From Azonexaceae bacterium (GTDB taxonomy: Bacteria > Pseudomonadota > Gammaproteobacteria > Burkholderiales > Rhodocyclaceae): a stretch of 11,201 nt of DNA. This document shows positions 1 through 8,841 of this stretch, in pieces; the stretch's first letter is position 1, and each line of letters begins with the position of its first letter. Made by a program: the position numbers and the translations under genes. The notes below the pieces were generated by a model. That model saw only the letters and a list, made by a program, of their open reading frames with translations, did not search any database and had not been told where the DNA came from. The stretch covers positions 1 through 11,201 of the forward strand of contig SSTB01000032.1 in NCBI GenBank assembly GCA_009469665.1, read 5' to 3'.

Positions 1-179
1 AGGGGGGTGTCATCGTCCAGCAGCAGGACGGGGATCTTGCCCAGGGGGTTGTAGTCAGGAACCTTGCTGTCCTCTGTCCAGGGGGACTCGACCTCGAAGT
101 CGTAATCGATCTTCTTTTCTGCCAGGACGATGCGAACCTTGCGGACAAACGGGCTGGTCAGGGAGCCGATCAGCTTCAT
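1..179 (-). CDS. Glutathione S-transferase (YibF-like), N-terminal part, runs off the left edge
   Basis: The minus strand from the ATG at 179-177 reads MKLIGSLTSPFVRKVRIVLA and continues to the window edge (59 complete codons). This is the thioredoxin-like N-terminal domain of a soluble GST. It has the beta1 strand, the TSPF segment with Ser9 at the usual catalytic Ser/Cys position, and NPLGKIPVLLLDD, which carries the cis-proline (IPV) of the glutathione-binding site. The opening closely resembles E. coli YibF as I remember it. The C-terminal helical domain is outside the window. The gene is divergent from purB and has a perfect TATAAT -10 in its upstream region. Family is clear; substrate is unknown. 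Confidence 0.88.
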   Translation of the reverse strand, partial: MKLIGSLTSPFVRKVRIVLAEKKIDYDFEVESPWTEDSKVPDYNPLGKIPVLLLDDDTP

Positions 180-217
180 GGTTTTTCTCGTAGGTGATCC
201 GTTTTTGGGGTGGGCGG

Positions 218-223
218 ATTATA
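218..223 (-). promoter_or_regulatory. Candidate -10 box of the GST gene promoter
   Basis: The minus strand reads TATAAT, a perfect sigma-70 -10 hexamer, 38 bases upstream of the GST start codon. No good -35 hexamer lies 16-18 bases further upstream (the 17-bp position reads CCGTAA), so the promoter may be weak or activator-dependent. Confidence 0.45.
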
Positions 224-286
224 GCCTACCGACCCCCACTTTACGGTGCTCGAGCATTTCACGGTCATCGGGAATTTCCCTGCCGT

Positions 287-1714
<1,428 letters not shown>

Positions 1715-1762
1715 ATGGAACGACCCCCACGCTCGCCGTGCCCACTGCCCCCCGGGAGGGCG

Positions 1763-1797
1763 CAGGCCTTCCTTGGGTCGGCCCGGCGAAAGGCCTG
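1763..1797. repeat. Stem-loop element downstream of purB, possible terminator
   Basis: CAGGCCTT (1763-1770) and AAGGCCTG (1790-1797) form a perfect 8-bp stem around a 19-base G/C-rich loop. Immediately before it, about 1744-1765, is a second imperfect G/C hairpin (CTGCCCCCC / GGGAGGGCGCAG). There is no T-run after it. The sequence has the look of short intergenic repeats common in betaproteobacteria, and it may end purB transcription or stabilise its 3' end. Confidence 0.4.
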
Positions 1798-1836
1798 GTA
1801 GTCAGTCCAATGGGTTCAGCACTGTTCGGCACGCCC

Positions 1837-1916
1837 CGCATCCCCGCCGTTGCTCATCCTCGCCAGGGCTTCGGCTATGGCTGGGGTTCGCTTCGCGCGA
1901 TCGGGGCGCGGATGCG
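1837..1916. repeat. Nested palindromic intergenic repeat
   Basis: The outer arms CGCATCCCCGCC (1837-1848) and GGCGCGGATGCG (1905-1916) pair at 11 of 12 positions. Inside is a small hairpin, GCCAGGGC-TTCG-GCTATGGC (about 1862-1881), with six Watson-Crick pairs, one G-T pair and a TTCG loop. The flanks of the inner hairpin, GTTGCTCATCCTCGC and TCGCTTCGCGC, nearly match the flanks of the inner hairpin of the element at 8849-9087 (GTCGCTCCTCCTTGC and an identical TCGCTTCGCGC). The two therefore look like relatives. The rest of the 1715-1959 gap holds nothing else that I recognise. Confidence 0.5.
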
Positions 1917-1959
1917 CGCCTCGGCATTCACGCCAACCAATTTGACGGACTACTAGCCC

Positions 1960-2235
1960 ATGCAATGCGGAAAATGCGGGAAGGAAGTGCCGGAGGGCGC
2001 CCTCTACTGCCCCTTCTGTGTCGGCGAGCGCAAGACGACCGAGCGCGACGTCATCGCGGGAGGCGTCAAGGGAGGGCTTCTCGGCCTGATCGTCGGCCTC
2101 GTGCCGGCGCTCGTCCTTCTCTACCTCTTTGGCGCCGAGCGGGGCATCAAGGCCATCGTCTTCGCGTTGCCCGTCGCCACCTTCACCACAGGCCTCATCC
2201 TCGGCATGGTCAGGGCCAAACAGGACTGGAAATGA
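1960..2235 (+). CDS. Small zinc-ribbon membrane protein
   Basis: This is a 91-residue protein of unknown function. The N-terminus MQCGKCGKEVPEGALYCPFC has two CxxC knuckles (Cys3/Cys6 and Cys17/Cys20), which form a zinc ribbon. A charged linker follows (ERKTTERD), then two hydrophobic segments (about residues 34-57 and 64-83) that should span the inner membrane. The last bases overlap the next gene by four (ATGA), so the pair is translationally coupled. The ribosome-binding site is weak (GGAC about 10 bases ahead). The longer reading frames through this stretch are spurious. Substrate or partner unknown. Confidence 0.8.
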   Translation: MQCGKCGKEVPEGALYCPFCVGERKTTERDVIAGGVKGGLLGLIVGLVPALVLLYLFGAERGIKAIVFALPVATFTTGLILGMVRAKQDWK

Positions 2236-2552
2236 GCCAATTCGCAGAAAACTTGAAGAAACTTCCCGGGATTTCCCATCTTGCAGCCCTGAATCTCCTC
2301 GATGCAGAGGGCAATCTCGTTGCCACCATCGAGAACAAGCCCGGCAGCCAGGGTTCGCTCGCCGTCTATAACCACCTGGCCCAGACTTACGGCGCCATCA
2401 CGGCAGAGGCGGCGAAGATGGGGCTGGAACTCTTCGCCGAGCATAGCGAGGACGAGCGCAGCAATCCGGGCAAGCACCCCAACATCGCCCGCCTGCTCAG
2501 GATCGAAGCCGGGGAAGCGGCGCTGCGGGTCAAGCACGTCTTCGCCGTGTGA
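2232..2552 (+). CDS. DUF2322-like small hypothetical protein
   Basis: This 106-residue soluble protein starts MSQFAENLKKLPGISHLAAL. The start at 2232 is chosen because it overlaps the stop of the zinc-ribbon gene as ATGA. The open frame continues far upstream, but the upstream part lies in non-coding repeat sequence and out of frame over the previous gene. Conserved-looking blocks are NLLDAEGNLVATIENKPGSQ, HLAQTYGAI and GKHPNIARLL. From memory these resemble the DUF2322 family, found in Neisseria, Haemophilus and relatives, whose function is unknown; I could not check this. No signal peptide or TM segment is visible. It converges on secF with two palindromes in between. Confidence 0.75.
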   Translation: MSQFAENLKKLPGISHLAALNLLDAEGNLVATIENKPGSQGSLAVYNHLAQTYGAITAEAAKMGLELFAEHSEDERSNPGKHPNIARLLRIEAGEAALRVKHVFAV

Positions 2553-2573
2553 CCCGGCGGCGCGCCGCCGGGT
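2552..2573. repeat. Perfect 22-bp G/C palindrome overlapping a stop codon
   Basis: ACCCGGCGGCG (2552-2562) is followed directly by its reverse complement CGCCGCCGGGT (2563-2573). The first base is the last base of the TGA stop of the upstream gene. It has no T-run. It could be a transcript-end stabiliser or the first part of a two-hairpin termination region with the hairpin at 2584-2609. Confidence 0.75.
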
Positions 2574-2583
2574 GGCCGAAGCA

Positions 2584-2609
2584 AAACGGGCGCCCGCAGG
2601 CGCCCGTTT
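2584..2609. terminator. Bidirectional rho-independent-type terminator between convergent genes
   Basis: AAACGGGCGCC (2584-2594), loop CGCA, then GGCGCCCGTTT (2599-2609) form a perfect 11-bp stem. The stem ends in TTT on the plus strand and TTTT on the minus strand. It sits 17 bases past the secF stop and about 30 past the plus-strand gene, so it can serve both. Confidence 0.8.
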
Positions 2610-2625
2610 GCGGAGCCCTCGCCGG

Positions 2626-3570
2626 TCAGACGACGGCACCCTCCTCGTTGGCGCCTTCGATGACCTTCTTCTGGGTGATGAACTGTTCCCGGGAGACCCC
2701 CAGCCACATGACCAGGGGGCTGGCCACCAGGACCGAGGAGTAGATGCCGAAGCAGATGCCGATGGTCAGGGCGAGGGAGAAGTAGTAAAGGGTTTCCCCG
2801 CCGAAGACGAGCATGGACAGCACCATCAACTGGGTCGAGCCGTGGGTGATGATGGTGCGGCTGATAGTGCTGGTGATGGCGTGGTCCAGCACCTGGGGGG
2901 TGGAGAGGCCGCGTTTTTTCTTGAAGGTTTCCCGCACCCGGTCGAAGACCACCACGGATTCGTTGACCGAATAGCCCAGTACCGCGAGCACCGCGGCCAG
3001 AACGGAAAGCGAGAATTCCCACTGGAAGGCGGCGAAGAAGCCGAGGATGATGACCACGTCGTGCAGGTTGGCGATGATGGCCGAAACCGAGAAGCGCCAT
3101 TCGAAGCGGAAGGCGAGGTAGACGACGATGCCGATGACGACCAGCAGCAGGGCCATGGCACCGTTTTCCGCCAGTTCCTTGCCTACCTGGGGGCCGACGA
3201 ATTCGACCCGACTCAAGCGGGCGCCGGGCGCATCGGCTTCCAGGGATTTCATGACGGCTTCCCCAAGCTGGGCCGTGTTCTGGTCGGCCTTGAGGGGGAG
3301 GCGGATCATCACGTCCTGGGAGGAGCCGAAATTCTGCACCGCGTAGTCGGTGAAACCGGACTTGCCCAAGGCGCCGCGAATTTTCTCCAGGTCGGCCGCC
3401 TGTTGATACTGAACTTCGATCAGGGTGCCGCCGGTGAATTCCACCGACAGGTGCAGGCCCTTGGCAAACAGAAAGAGCACCGCCACGATGAAGGTCACCA
3501 GGGAGATGATGTTGAACTTCAGCGCGTGGCGCATGAAGGGGATGTCGTTCCTGATGCGGAAAAATTCCAT
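2626..3570 (-). CDS. secF: Protein translocase subunit SecF
   Basis: SecF forms the SecDF-YajC complex, which uses the proton motive force to pull proteins through SecYEG on the periplasmic side. The 314 residues show TM1 (about 20-37), then LSVEFTGGTLIEVQ (41-54, the FTGGT motif), a periplasmic domain, and five further TM segments from about residue 137. The RND-type signature GYSVNESVVVFDRVRE is at 199-214 and SRTIITHGST is at about 237-246. The C-terminal GVSREQFITQKKVIEGANE aligns with the E. coli tail. The start is 12 bases after the secD stop and has a good ribosome-binding site (AAGGGG, about 8 bases ahead), so the two genes are co-transcribed. In VNESVV, Glu204 occupies the place of an Asp in E. 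coli, which keeps the charge. Confidence 0.97.
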   Translation of the reverse strand: MEFFRIRNDIPFMRHALKFNIISLVTFIVAVLFLFAKGLHLSVEFTGGTLIEVQYQQAADLEKIRGALGKSGFTDYAVQNFGSSQDVMIRLPLKADQNTAQLGEAVMKSLEADAPGARLSRVEFVGPQVGKELAENGAMALLLVVIGIVVYLAFRFEWRFSVSAIIANLHDVVIILGFFAAFQWEFSLSVLAAVLAVLGYSVNESVVVFDRVRETFKKKRGLSTPQVLDHAITSTISRTIITHGSTQLMVLSMLVFGGETLYYFSLALTIGICFGIYSSVLVASPLVMWLGVSREQFITQKKVIEGANEEGAVV

Positions 3571-3582
3571 GTCCGTTTCCCC

Positions 3583-5457
3583 TTACTTGGTGCCGTTGCC
3601 GGCGAGGCCCGGCTTCCAGACCGAGCCGATGGCGACCCTGGCCAGCTTCTTCTGGCGGCCGTAGACGAGATTGACCAGGGCCCGGGAGACGACTACCGAC
3701 GAGAAGATGGAGGTCAGAATGCCCAGGCAATGGACCACCGCGAAGCCGCGCACCGGGCCGGAGCCGAAAATGAGGAGCGCCAGGCCGGCGATGAGGGTGG
3801 TGATGTTCGAATCCAGGATGGTGCCGAAGGCCCGTTCGTAGCCTTCCGAGATGGCGCCTTGGGGGGGCACTCCGTTGCGCAGTTCCTCGCGGATGCGTTC
3901 GTTGATCAGCACGTTGGCGTCGATGGCCATGCCCAGGGTGAGCGCGATGGCGGCGATACCGGGCAGCGTGAGGGTCGCCTGAAGAAGGGACAGGAGCGCG
4001 ACTAGGAAGAGCAGGTTGGAAGCCAGGGCGATGACCGAGATGACGCCGAACATCTGGTAATAAGCAATCATGAACACGGCGATGGCCGCGAAGCCCCATA
4101 GGGTCGAATGGAAGCCCTTTTTGATGTTTTCGGCGCCGAGGCTGGGGCCTATGGTGCGTTCCTCGATGATGTCCATGGGCGCGGCCAGGGACCCGGCACG
4201 CAGCAGCAGGGCCGTGTCGTTGGCTTCGACGGTGTTCATGCGGCCGGAAATCTGCACCCTGCCGCCGCCGATTTCGGTGCGGATGACCGGGGCGGTGATG
4301 ACCTCGCCCTTGCCCTTCTCGATGAGCAGGATGGCCATGCGCTTGCCCACGTTCTCCCGGGTGATGTCCTTGAAGATACGCGCCCCGGCGGAGTCGAGGT
4401 TGAGGTGGACGGCAGGCTCGTTGGTCTGGTTGTCGAAGCCGGGCTGGGCGTCGGTCAGGCGGTCGCCGGTGAGGACCACCTGCTTTTTCACCACCAGGGG
4501 CGAGCCGCCCCGCTCGGTATAGAGTTCGGTGCCGAATGGCGGGTTGCCGGCCAGGGCGGCTTCCAGGACGCCGGGAGCGTCGTCCACCATGCGGATTTCC
4601 AGGGTCGCGGTGCGGCCCAGGATGTCCTTGGCCTTGGCCGTGTCCTGCACGCCGGGCAACTGGACGACGATGCGGTCGCTGCCCTGCTGCTGAATCACCG
4701 GCTCGGCGACGCCCAGTTCATTGATGCGGTTGTGCAGGGTGGTGATGTTCTGCTTGAGGGCGAATTCGCCCAGGCGTTTGAGCGCTTCCGGTTTCAGGGT
4801 GGCGACTAGACGGAGGTCGCTGCCTTCGCCCTGTTCGACAAGGGCGAGATCAGGTTGGGCATCCGTGAGGGTCGTGCGGGACTTGTCGCGGGTCTCCGCG
4901 TCGCGGAAGCGGATCACCAGACGTTCGCCCTCGCGGCTCACGCCGGCGTGGCGGACGTTCTTGTCGCGCATCAGGGTGCGCACATCGGCGCCGACGGAGT
5001 CGAGGCGCTTGGTCAGGGCCCCCTTCATGTCCACCTGGAGCAGGAAGTGCACGCCCCCGCGCAGGTCCAGGCCCAGGTACATGGGCAGGGCATGCAGGCC
5101 GGTCAGCCAGGACGGCGAGGCCGTGAGCAGGTTCAGGGCGATGACGTAATGGGGGTCGGCGGTGTCCGGGTTGAAGGTCTTTTCCAGGGCGTCCTTGGCC
5201 TTCAACTGCGTATCGGTGTCCTTGAAGCGGGCCTTGACCCCATTGAAATCGAGTTGAATGCCGTCGTGGACGATGCCCGCCGCCTTGAGCGCCTCCTCGG
5301 CCCGGGCCAGGGTCTTGTCGTCGGTCTTCAGGGTCGCCTTGGCGCTGGAGACCTGCACCGCGGGCGACTCGCCGAAGAAATTGGGCAGGGTATAGACGAA
5401 GCCCAGCACGAGCGCCACGGCGACGACGATGTATTTCCAGAGGGGGTAGCGATTCAT
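3583..5457 (-). CDS. secD: Protein translocase subunit SecD
   Basis: SecD is the larger, RND-like partner of SecF. The 624 residues (615 in E. coli) begin MNRYPLWKYIVVAVALVLGF, with TM1 at about 8-24. LGLDLRGGVHFLLQVD (about 128-143) opens the large P1 periplasmic domain. RTIGPSLG (434-441) precedes the second membrane segment at about 451-471. GMAIDANVLINERI (509-522) carries Asp513 at the conserved TM4 position implicated in proton movement. The C-terminal TM pair ends at about residue 599. The start codon has no visible Shine-Dalgarno sequence: the preceding leader is a long pyrimidine run on the coding strand (see 5467-5500). The gene lies in the conserved order tgt-yajC-secD-secF. Confidence 0.97.
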   Translation of the reverse strand: MNRYPLWKYIVVAVALVLGFVYTLPNFFGESPAVQVSSAKATLKTDDKTLARAEEALKAAGIVHDGIQLDFNGVKARFKDTDTQLKAKDALEKTFNPDTADPHYVIALNLLTASPSWLTGLHALPMYLGLDLRGGVHFLLQVDMKGALTKRLDSVGADVRTLMRDKNVRHAGVSREGERLVIRFRDAETRDKSRTTLTDAQPDLALVEQGEGSDLRLVATLKPEALKRLGEFALKQNITTLHNRINELGVAEPVIQQQGSDRIVVQLPGVQDTAKAKDILGRTATLEIRMVDDAPGVLEAALAGNPPFGTELYTERGGSPLVVKKQVVLTGDRLTDAQPGFDNQTNEPAVHLNLDSAGARIFKDITRENVGKRMAILLIEKGKGEVITAPVIRTEIGGGRVQISGRMNTVEANDTALLLRAGSLAAPMDIIEERTIGPSLGAENIKKGFHSTLWGFAAIAVFMIAYYQMFGVISVIALASNLLFLVALLSLLQATLTLPGIAAIALTLGMAIDANVLINERIREELRNGVPPQGAISEGYERAFGTILDSNITTLIAGLALLIFGSGPVRGFAVVHCLGILTSIFSSVVVSRALVNLVYGRQKKLARVAIGSVWKPGLAGNGTK

Positions 5458-5466
5458 GGTGCGAGC

Positions 5467-5500
5467 GGGAAGGGAAAAGGGGGAAAGGAGAAGGGAAGGG
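5467..5500. repeat. 34-base homopurine mirror repeat ahead of secD
   Basis: The plus strand is pure A/G for 34 bases (homopyrimidine on the secD coding strand). Read from both ends it is mirror-symmetric: GGGAAGGGAA at the left and AAGGGAAGGG at the right are perfect, and the arms extend to 13 matches in 14 around a 6-base centre. Homopurine mirror repeats are the classical triplex (H-DNA) motif. It occupies 10 to 43 bases upstream of the secD start, in the yajC-secD gap. Confidence 0.7.
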
Positions 5501-5546
5501 CGACGGGAAGGTGACCCTTCCCCCTAAGGCTTCCCTCTTCCCCGGG

Positions 5547-5879
5547 TCACAGACCCTTGAGGGTGCCCTTGGGGAGCAGGTTGGCCACCGCGGTCTTTTG
5601 CACGATGACTTCGACGGCGCCGTCCTTGCCTTCCGAGACATCCACGTGCAGGAAATTTTCGCCCACCTTGGTGACACGGCCGGCCAGGCCCCCCTGGGTG
5701 ACGATCTCGTCGCCCTTCTGCAGGGCTTCGACCATGGTCTTGTGCTCCTTGGCCTTCTTCATCTGGGGGCGGATCATCATCAGCCAGACGATGGCGAACA
5801 TGGCCACCATCATGATGAGGCCGGTATAGTCGGCGCCGCCGGCGGGGGCCGCGGCCTGGGCGTGGGCAAGGCTGATCAT
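5547..5879 (-). CDS. yajC: Sec translocon accessory protein YajC
   Basis: YajC is the small single-span subunit of SecDF-YajC; its exact role is not settled. The 110 residues start MISLAHAQAAAPAGG, followed by one TM segment (about 20-36, LIMMVAMFAIVWLMMI), then the family motif RPQMKKAKEHKTMVEALQKG and a small cytoplasmic domain with GDEIVTQGGLAGRV. I chose the ATG at 5879 over one 16 codons upstream. A GAGGAAAA ribosome-binding site lies about 9 bases ahead, and the longer form adds an Arg-rich stretch unlike the family. It lies 51 bases after tgt and 89 before secD. Confidence 0.95.
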   Translation of the reverse strand: MISLAHAQAAAPAGGADYTGLIMMVAMFAIVWLMMIRPQMKKAKEHKTMVEALQKGDEIVTQGGLAGRVTKVGENFLHVDVSEGKDGAVEVIVQKTAVANLLPKGTLKGL

Positions 5880-5930
5880 GGGGGGTTTTCCTCGAAGCGG
5901 TCGAAACGAAAGGCGGCATTCTAGCACCGG

Positions 5931-7076
<1,146 letters not shown>

Positions 7077-7083
7077 TCAGAGC

Positions 7084-7120
7084 TTCTTGCGCTGGGTGCG
7101 TGATTGTATAGATTGTCTAC
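7084..7120 (+). promoter_or_regulatory. Candidate promoter and imperfect dyad ahead of the metal-efflux operon
   Basis: TATAGA (7107-7112) could be a -10 box about 25 bases before the first gene. The -35 position with a 17-base spacer reads TTCTTG, which is poor and would suit activator control. The imperfect dyad GTATAGATTGTCTAC (7106-7120) overlaps the -10 and might be an operator. The same 94-bp gap must also hold the tgt promoter (a TACAAT is seen on the minus strand at 7108-7103). No regulator gene is in the window. Confidence 0.25.
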
Positions 7121-7137
7121 GCTATCGTTGAGCCCTG

Positions 7138-7521
7138 ATGCTGACACGCCTCGTTTCCCGCCTGTTGATTGTGGTCATGCTGTTGACCGTCTTCTCGCCG
7201 AGTTTCGGCTGGGACGCGACCGGCAGCATGGCCGCGCACGAGCACCCGGTGGCGCTGGCCGACGACCACGGCCATGACCATGATCACGCGGCGCCGGGCG
7301 ACGCTTGTCCCGGCTGCGATGACCACGCCCAGGCAGACTGCGACGAAGCGCAGCATCATTGTTGTCCGGGCCATGTCCTGGGTCACATGCCGGGCGGCCT
7401 GGCAGCCGCTCCTCGTCTGCTGCTGGTCGACGGGGGCGATGCCGCGTTCGACACCCCGCCGCGACCCTTTTCCTCGCGCATCCCCGAAGGGCTCGAACGC
7501 CCCCCCAGAGTCGCCGCCTGA
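7138..7521 (+). CDS. CzcI-like periplasmic His/Cys-rich metal-binding protein
   Basis: This is a 127-residue protein with an N-terminal signal sequence (hydrophobic residues about 9-24, LLIVVMLLTVFSPSFG). The mature part is rich in metal ligands: 11 His and 5 Cys between residues 34 and 83. These include HEH (34-36), DDHGHDHDH (42-50), CPGC (57-60) and HHCC (73-76). The end, PFSSRIPEGLERPP, resembles the C-terminal (S)RIP..xERP motif of CzcI proteins, which head czc cation-efflux operons. It is first in the operon, ahead of the channel, adaptor and pump genes, and probably senses or buffers metal in the periplasm. The ribosome-binding site is weak (TTGAG). A general DUF2946-type metal-binding protein is the alternative. 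Confidence 0.72.
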   Translation: MLTRLVSRLLIVVMLLTVFSPSFGWDATGSMAAHEHPVALADDHGHDHDHAAPGDACPGCDDHAQADCDEAQHHCCPGHVLGHMPGGLAAAPRLLLVDGGDAAFDTPPRPFSSRIPEGLERPPRVAA

Positions 7522-7556
7522 TCCGCGGCGGCTTGCCTCGTCCCTGAATCCCTGAA

Positions 7557-7596
7557 GGTCCGCGTCGCTACGCGGGCCGGTGCGGCATGCCGCCGG
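7557..7596 (+). repeat. Two adjacent hairpins in the czcI-tolC gap
   Basis: GGTCCGCGT-CGCT-ACGCGGGCC (7557-7578) is a 9-bp stem with one G-T pair. It is followed at once by the perfect 12-bp palindrome GCGGCATGCCGC (7582-7593). No T-run follows, so this is unlikely to be a simple terminator. It may stabilise or separate the czcI-like message from the downstream genes. It ends 20 bases before the tolC-gene ribosome-binding site. Confidence 0.5.
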
Positions 7597-7627
7597 TTGA
7601 TGTCATCCAGCAACCGGAGGGAACCCC

Positions 7628-8836
7628 ATGCGAATCGTTTGCGGCCTCGCGCCCATTCTGTTTTACGGCCTCTTCGCCAGCGCTTCGGCCCAGGGCGAGA
7701 CGGCCCTTGCCCGTACCTTTGCCGAAGCCTGGCAGCGCCAGCCAGTCGCCGCTGCGCTGCACGAGCGCCAGCGGGGAGCAGCCGCCCTGCGTGCCGCCGC
7801 CGATGCCTGGACGGCAGCGCCGCCCAGCGTCGAGATCGGCACCCGCAGCGACCGCTTCAACCGCCGTAACGGCGCCCGCGAAAATGAAATCGGCCTCGTC
7901 CTTCCCCTCTGGCTGCCCGGTGAACGCAGTGGCAGCCAGGCCCTGGCCGCTGCCGAGGCCGACGTGGCGGCCGGACGCGGCGAGATGCAGCGCCTGCGCC
8001 TGGCCCAGGTGCTGCGGGAGAACTGGTGGGGCTGGCAGAGCGCCCGCAACGAGTTGGCGCTGGCCGGCGAGCGGCTTGCCGCGGCGGCCCGCCTGCGCGA
8101 TGACGTGGCCCGCCGCTTTGCCGCCGGCGACCTGTCGCGGGCCGATCTCAACCAGGTTGCCGGGGCGCTGGCCCAAAGCCAGGCCCAGCAGGCCGAAGCG
8201 CAGGCCGTCGAACTGGGCCTGCGGCATCGGCTGGAGAGCCTGAGCGGCCGGCCGGTTGGCGATGTCGAGGTGCAGTACGAGCCGGAGCCGGCCGCCGCAC
8301 CGGCCGAGCATCCGGCCTTGCGGGAACTGGCGGCGCAGAGCGAGGTGGCGCGCCGTCAAGTCGATCTGGCCCGGGCGCAGGGGCGGGCCAATCCGGAATT
8401 GATGCTGTCGACGCGCAGCGATCGCGCCGCCCATGGGGAGCGTAACGAACAGACCTGGGCCCTGGCGCTGCGCGTTCCCTTCGGCGCCGGGCCACGCCAG
8501 GACGCACGGGTGGCGACGGCCAATGCCGAGGCCATCGAGGCTGGTGTCGAACTCGAGCGGGAACGGGAACGCCTGGGCCTGGAGGCCGCCGCCCTGCGGG
8601 CCCAGGTCGCGGCGGCCCGCCGCCAATTGGCGGCGGCCGAACAGCGCGCCGGTCTGGCGCGGGAAAACCGCGGCTTCTACGAGAAATCCTTCCGCCTCGG
8701 CGAAAGCGACCTGCCGACGCGCCTGCGCATCGACAGCGAGGCCTTCGAGGCGGAACGGGCCCTGGGCCGGGCACGCATCGCGCTGGCCCAGGGCATATCG
8801 CAATGGCGCCAGAGTCTTGGCTTGTTGCCGGAGTAA
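7628..8836 (+). CDS. TolC-family outer-membrane efflux protein (CzcC/CusC-like)
   Basis: This is the outer-membrane channel of a tripartite RND metal exporter. Of 402 residues, the first 21 are a signal peptide with an ASA|Q cleavage site. There is no lipobox cysteine, so it is not a lipoprotein. The rest is two repeats of long Ala/Arg/Glu-rich helices typical of the TolC coiled-coil barrel (about 90-190 and 290-395), separated by short beta-barrel strands (PSVEIGTRSDRF and NPELMLSTRSDR, then WALALRVPFG). The two similar GTRSDRF/STRSDR strands mark the internal duplication of the family. Length is close to CzcC. The ribosome-binding site GGAGGG is 6 bases ahead of the ATG. The next gene starts 5 bases after the stop. 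Confidence 0.9.
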   Translation: MRIVCGLAPILFYGLFASASAQGETALARTFAEAWQRQPVAAALHERQRGAAALRAAADAWTAAPPSVEIGTRSDRFNRRNGARENEIGLVLPLWLPGERSGSQALAAAEADVAAGRGEMQRLRLAQVLRENWWGWQSARNELALAGERLAAAARLRDDVARRFAAGDLSRADLNQVAGALAQSQAQQAEAQAVELGLRHRLESLSGRPVGDVEVQYEPEPAAAPAEHPALRELAAQSEVARRQVDLARAQGRANPELMLSTRSDRAAHGERNEQTWALALRVPFGAGPRQDARVATANAEAIEAGVELERERERLGLEAAALRAQVAAARRQLAAAEQRAGLARENRGFYEKSFRLGESDLPTRLRIDSEAFEAERALGRARIALAQGISQWRQSLGLLPE

Positions 8837-8841
8837 ACAGC

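Noticed and set aside
1738..1956. Small plus-strand open frame in the purB downstream gap
   Set aside because: It consists of inverted-repeat sequence, has no ribosome-binding site, and its translation resembles no protein.
2302..4005. Long plus-strand open frame of 567 codons opposite secF/secD
   Set aside because: It runs antisense over secF and secD, whose motifs are unmistakable, and its translation is low-complexity (G, D, E, H-rich). It is a high-GC shadow frame.
2387..4099. Long minus-strand open frame of 570 codons in another frame over secF/secD
   Set aside because: The product is Arg/Pro/His-rich with no recognisable domain and overlaps two well-supported genes on the same strand.
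5511..5550. Inverted repeat GTGACCC / GGGTCAC around the yajC stop codon
   Set aside because: The arms are only 7 bp around a loop of 26 bases, with no T-run. It is too weak to call a terminator or operator.
5547..5927. 126-residue form of YajC
   Set aside because: The additional 16 residues are unlike YajC proteins, and the ribosome-binding site GAGGAAAA points to the ATG at 5879.
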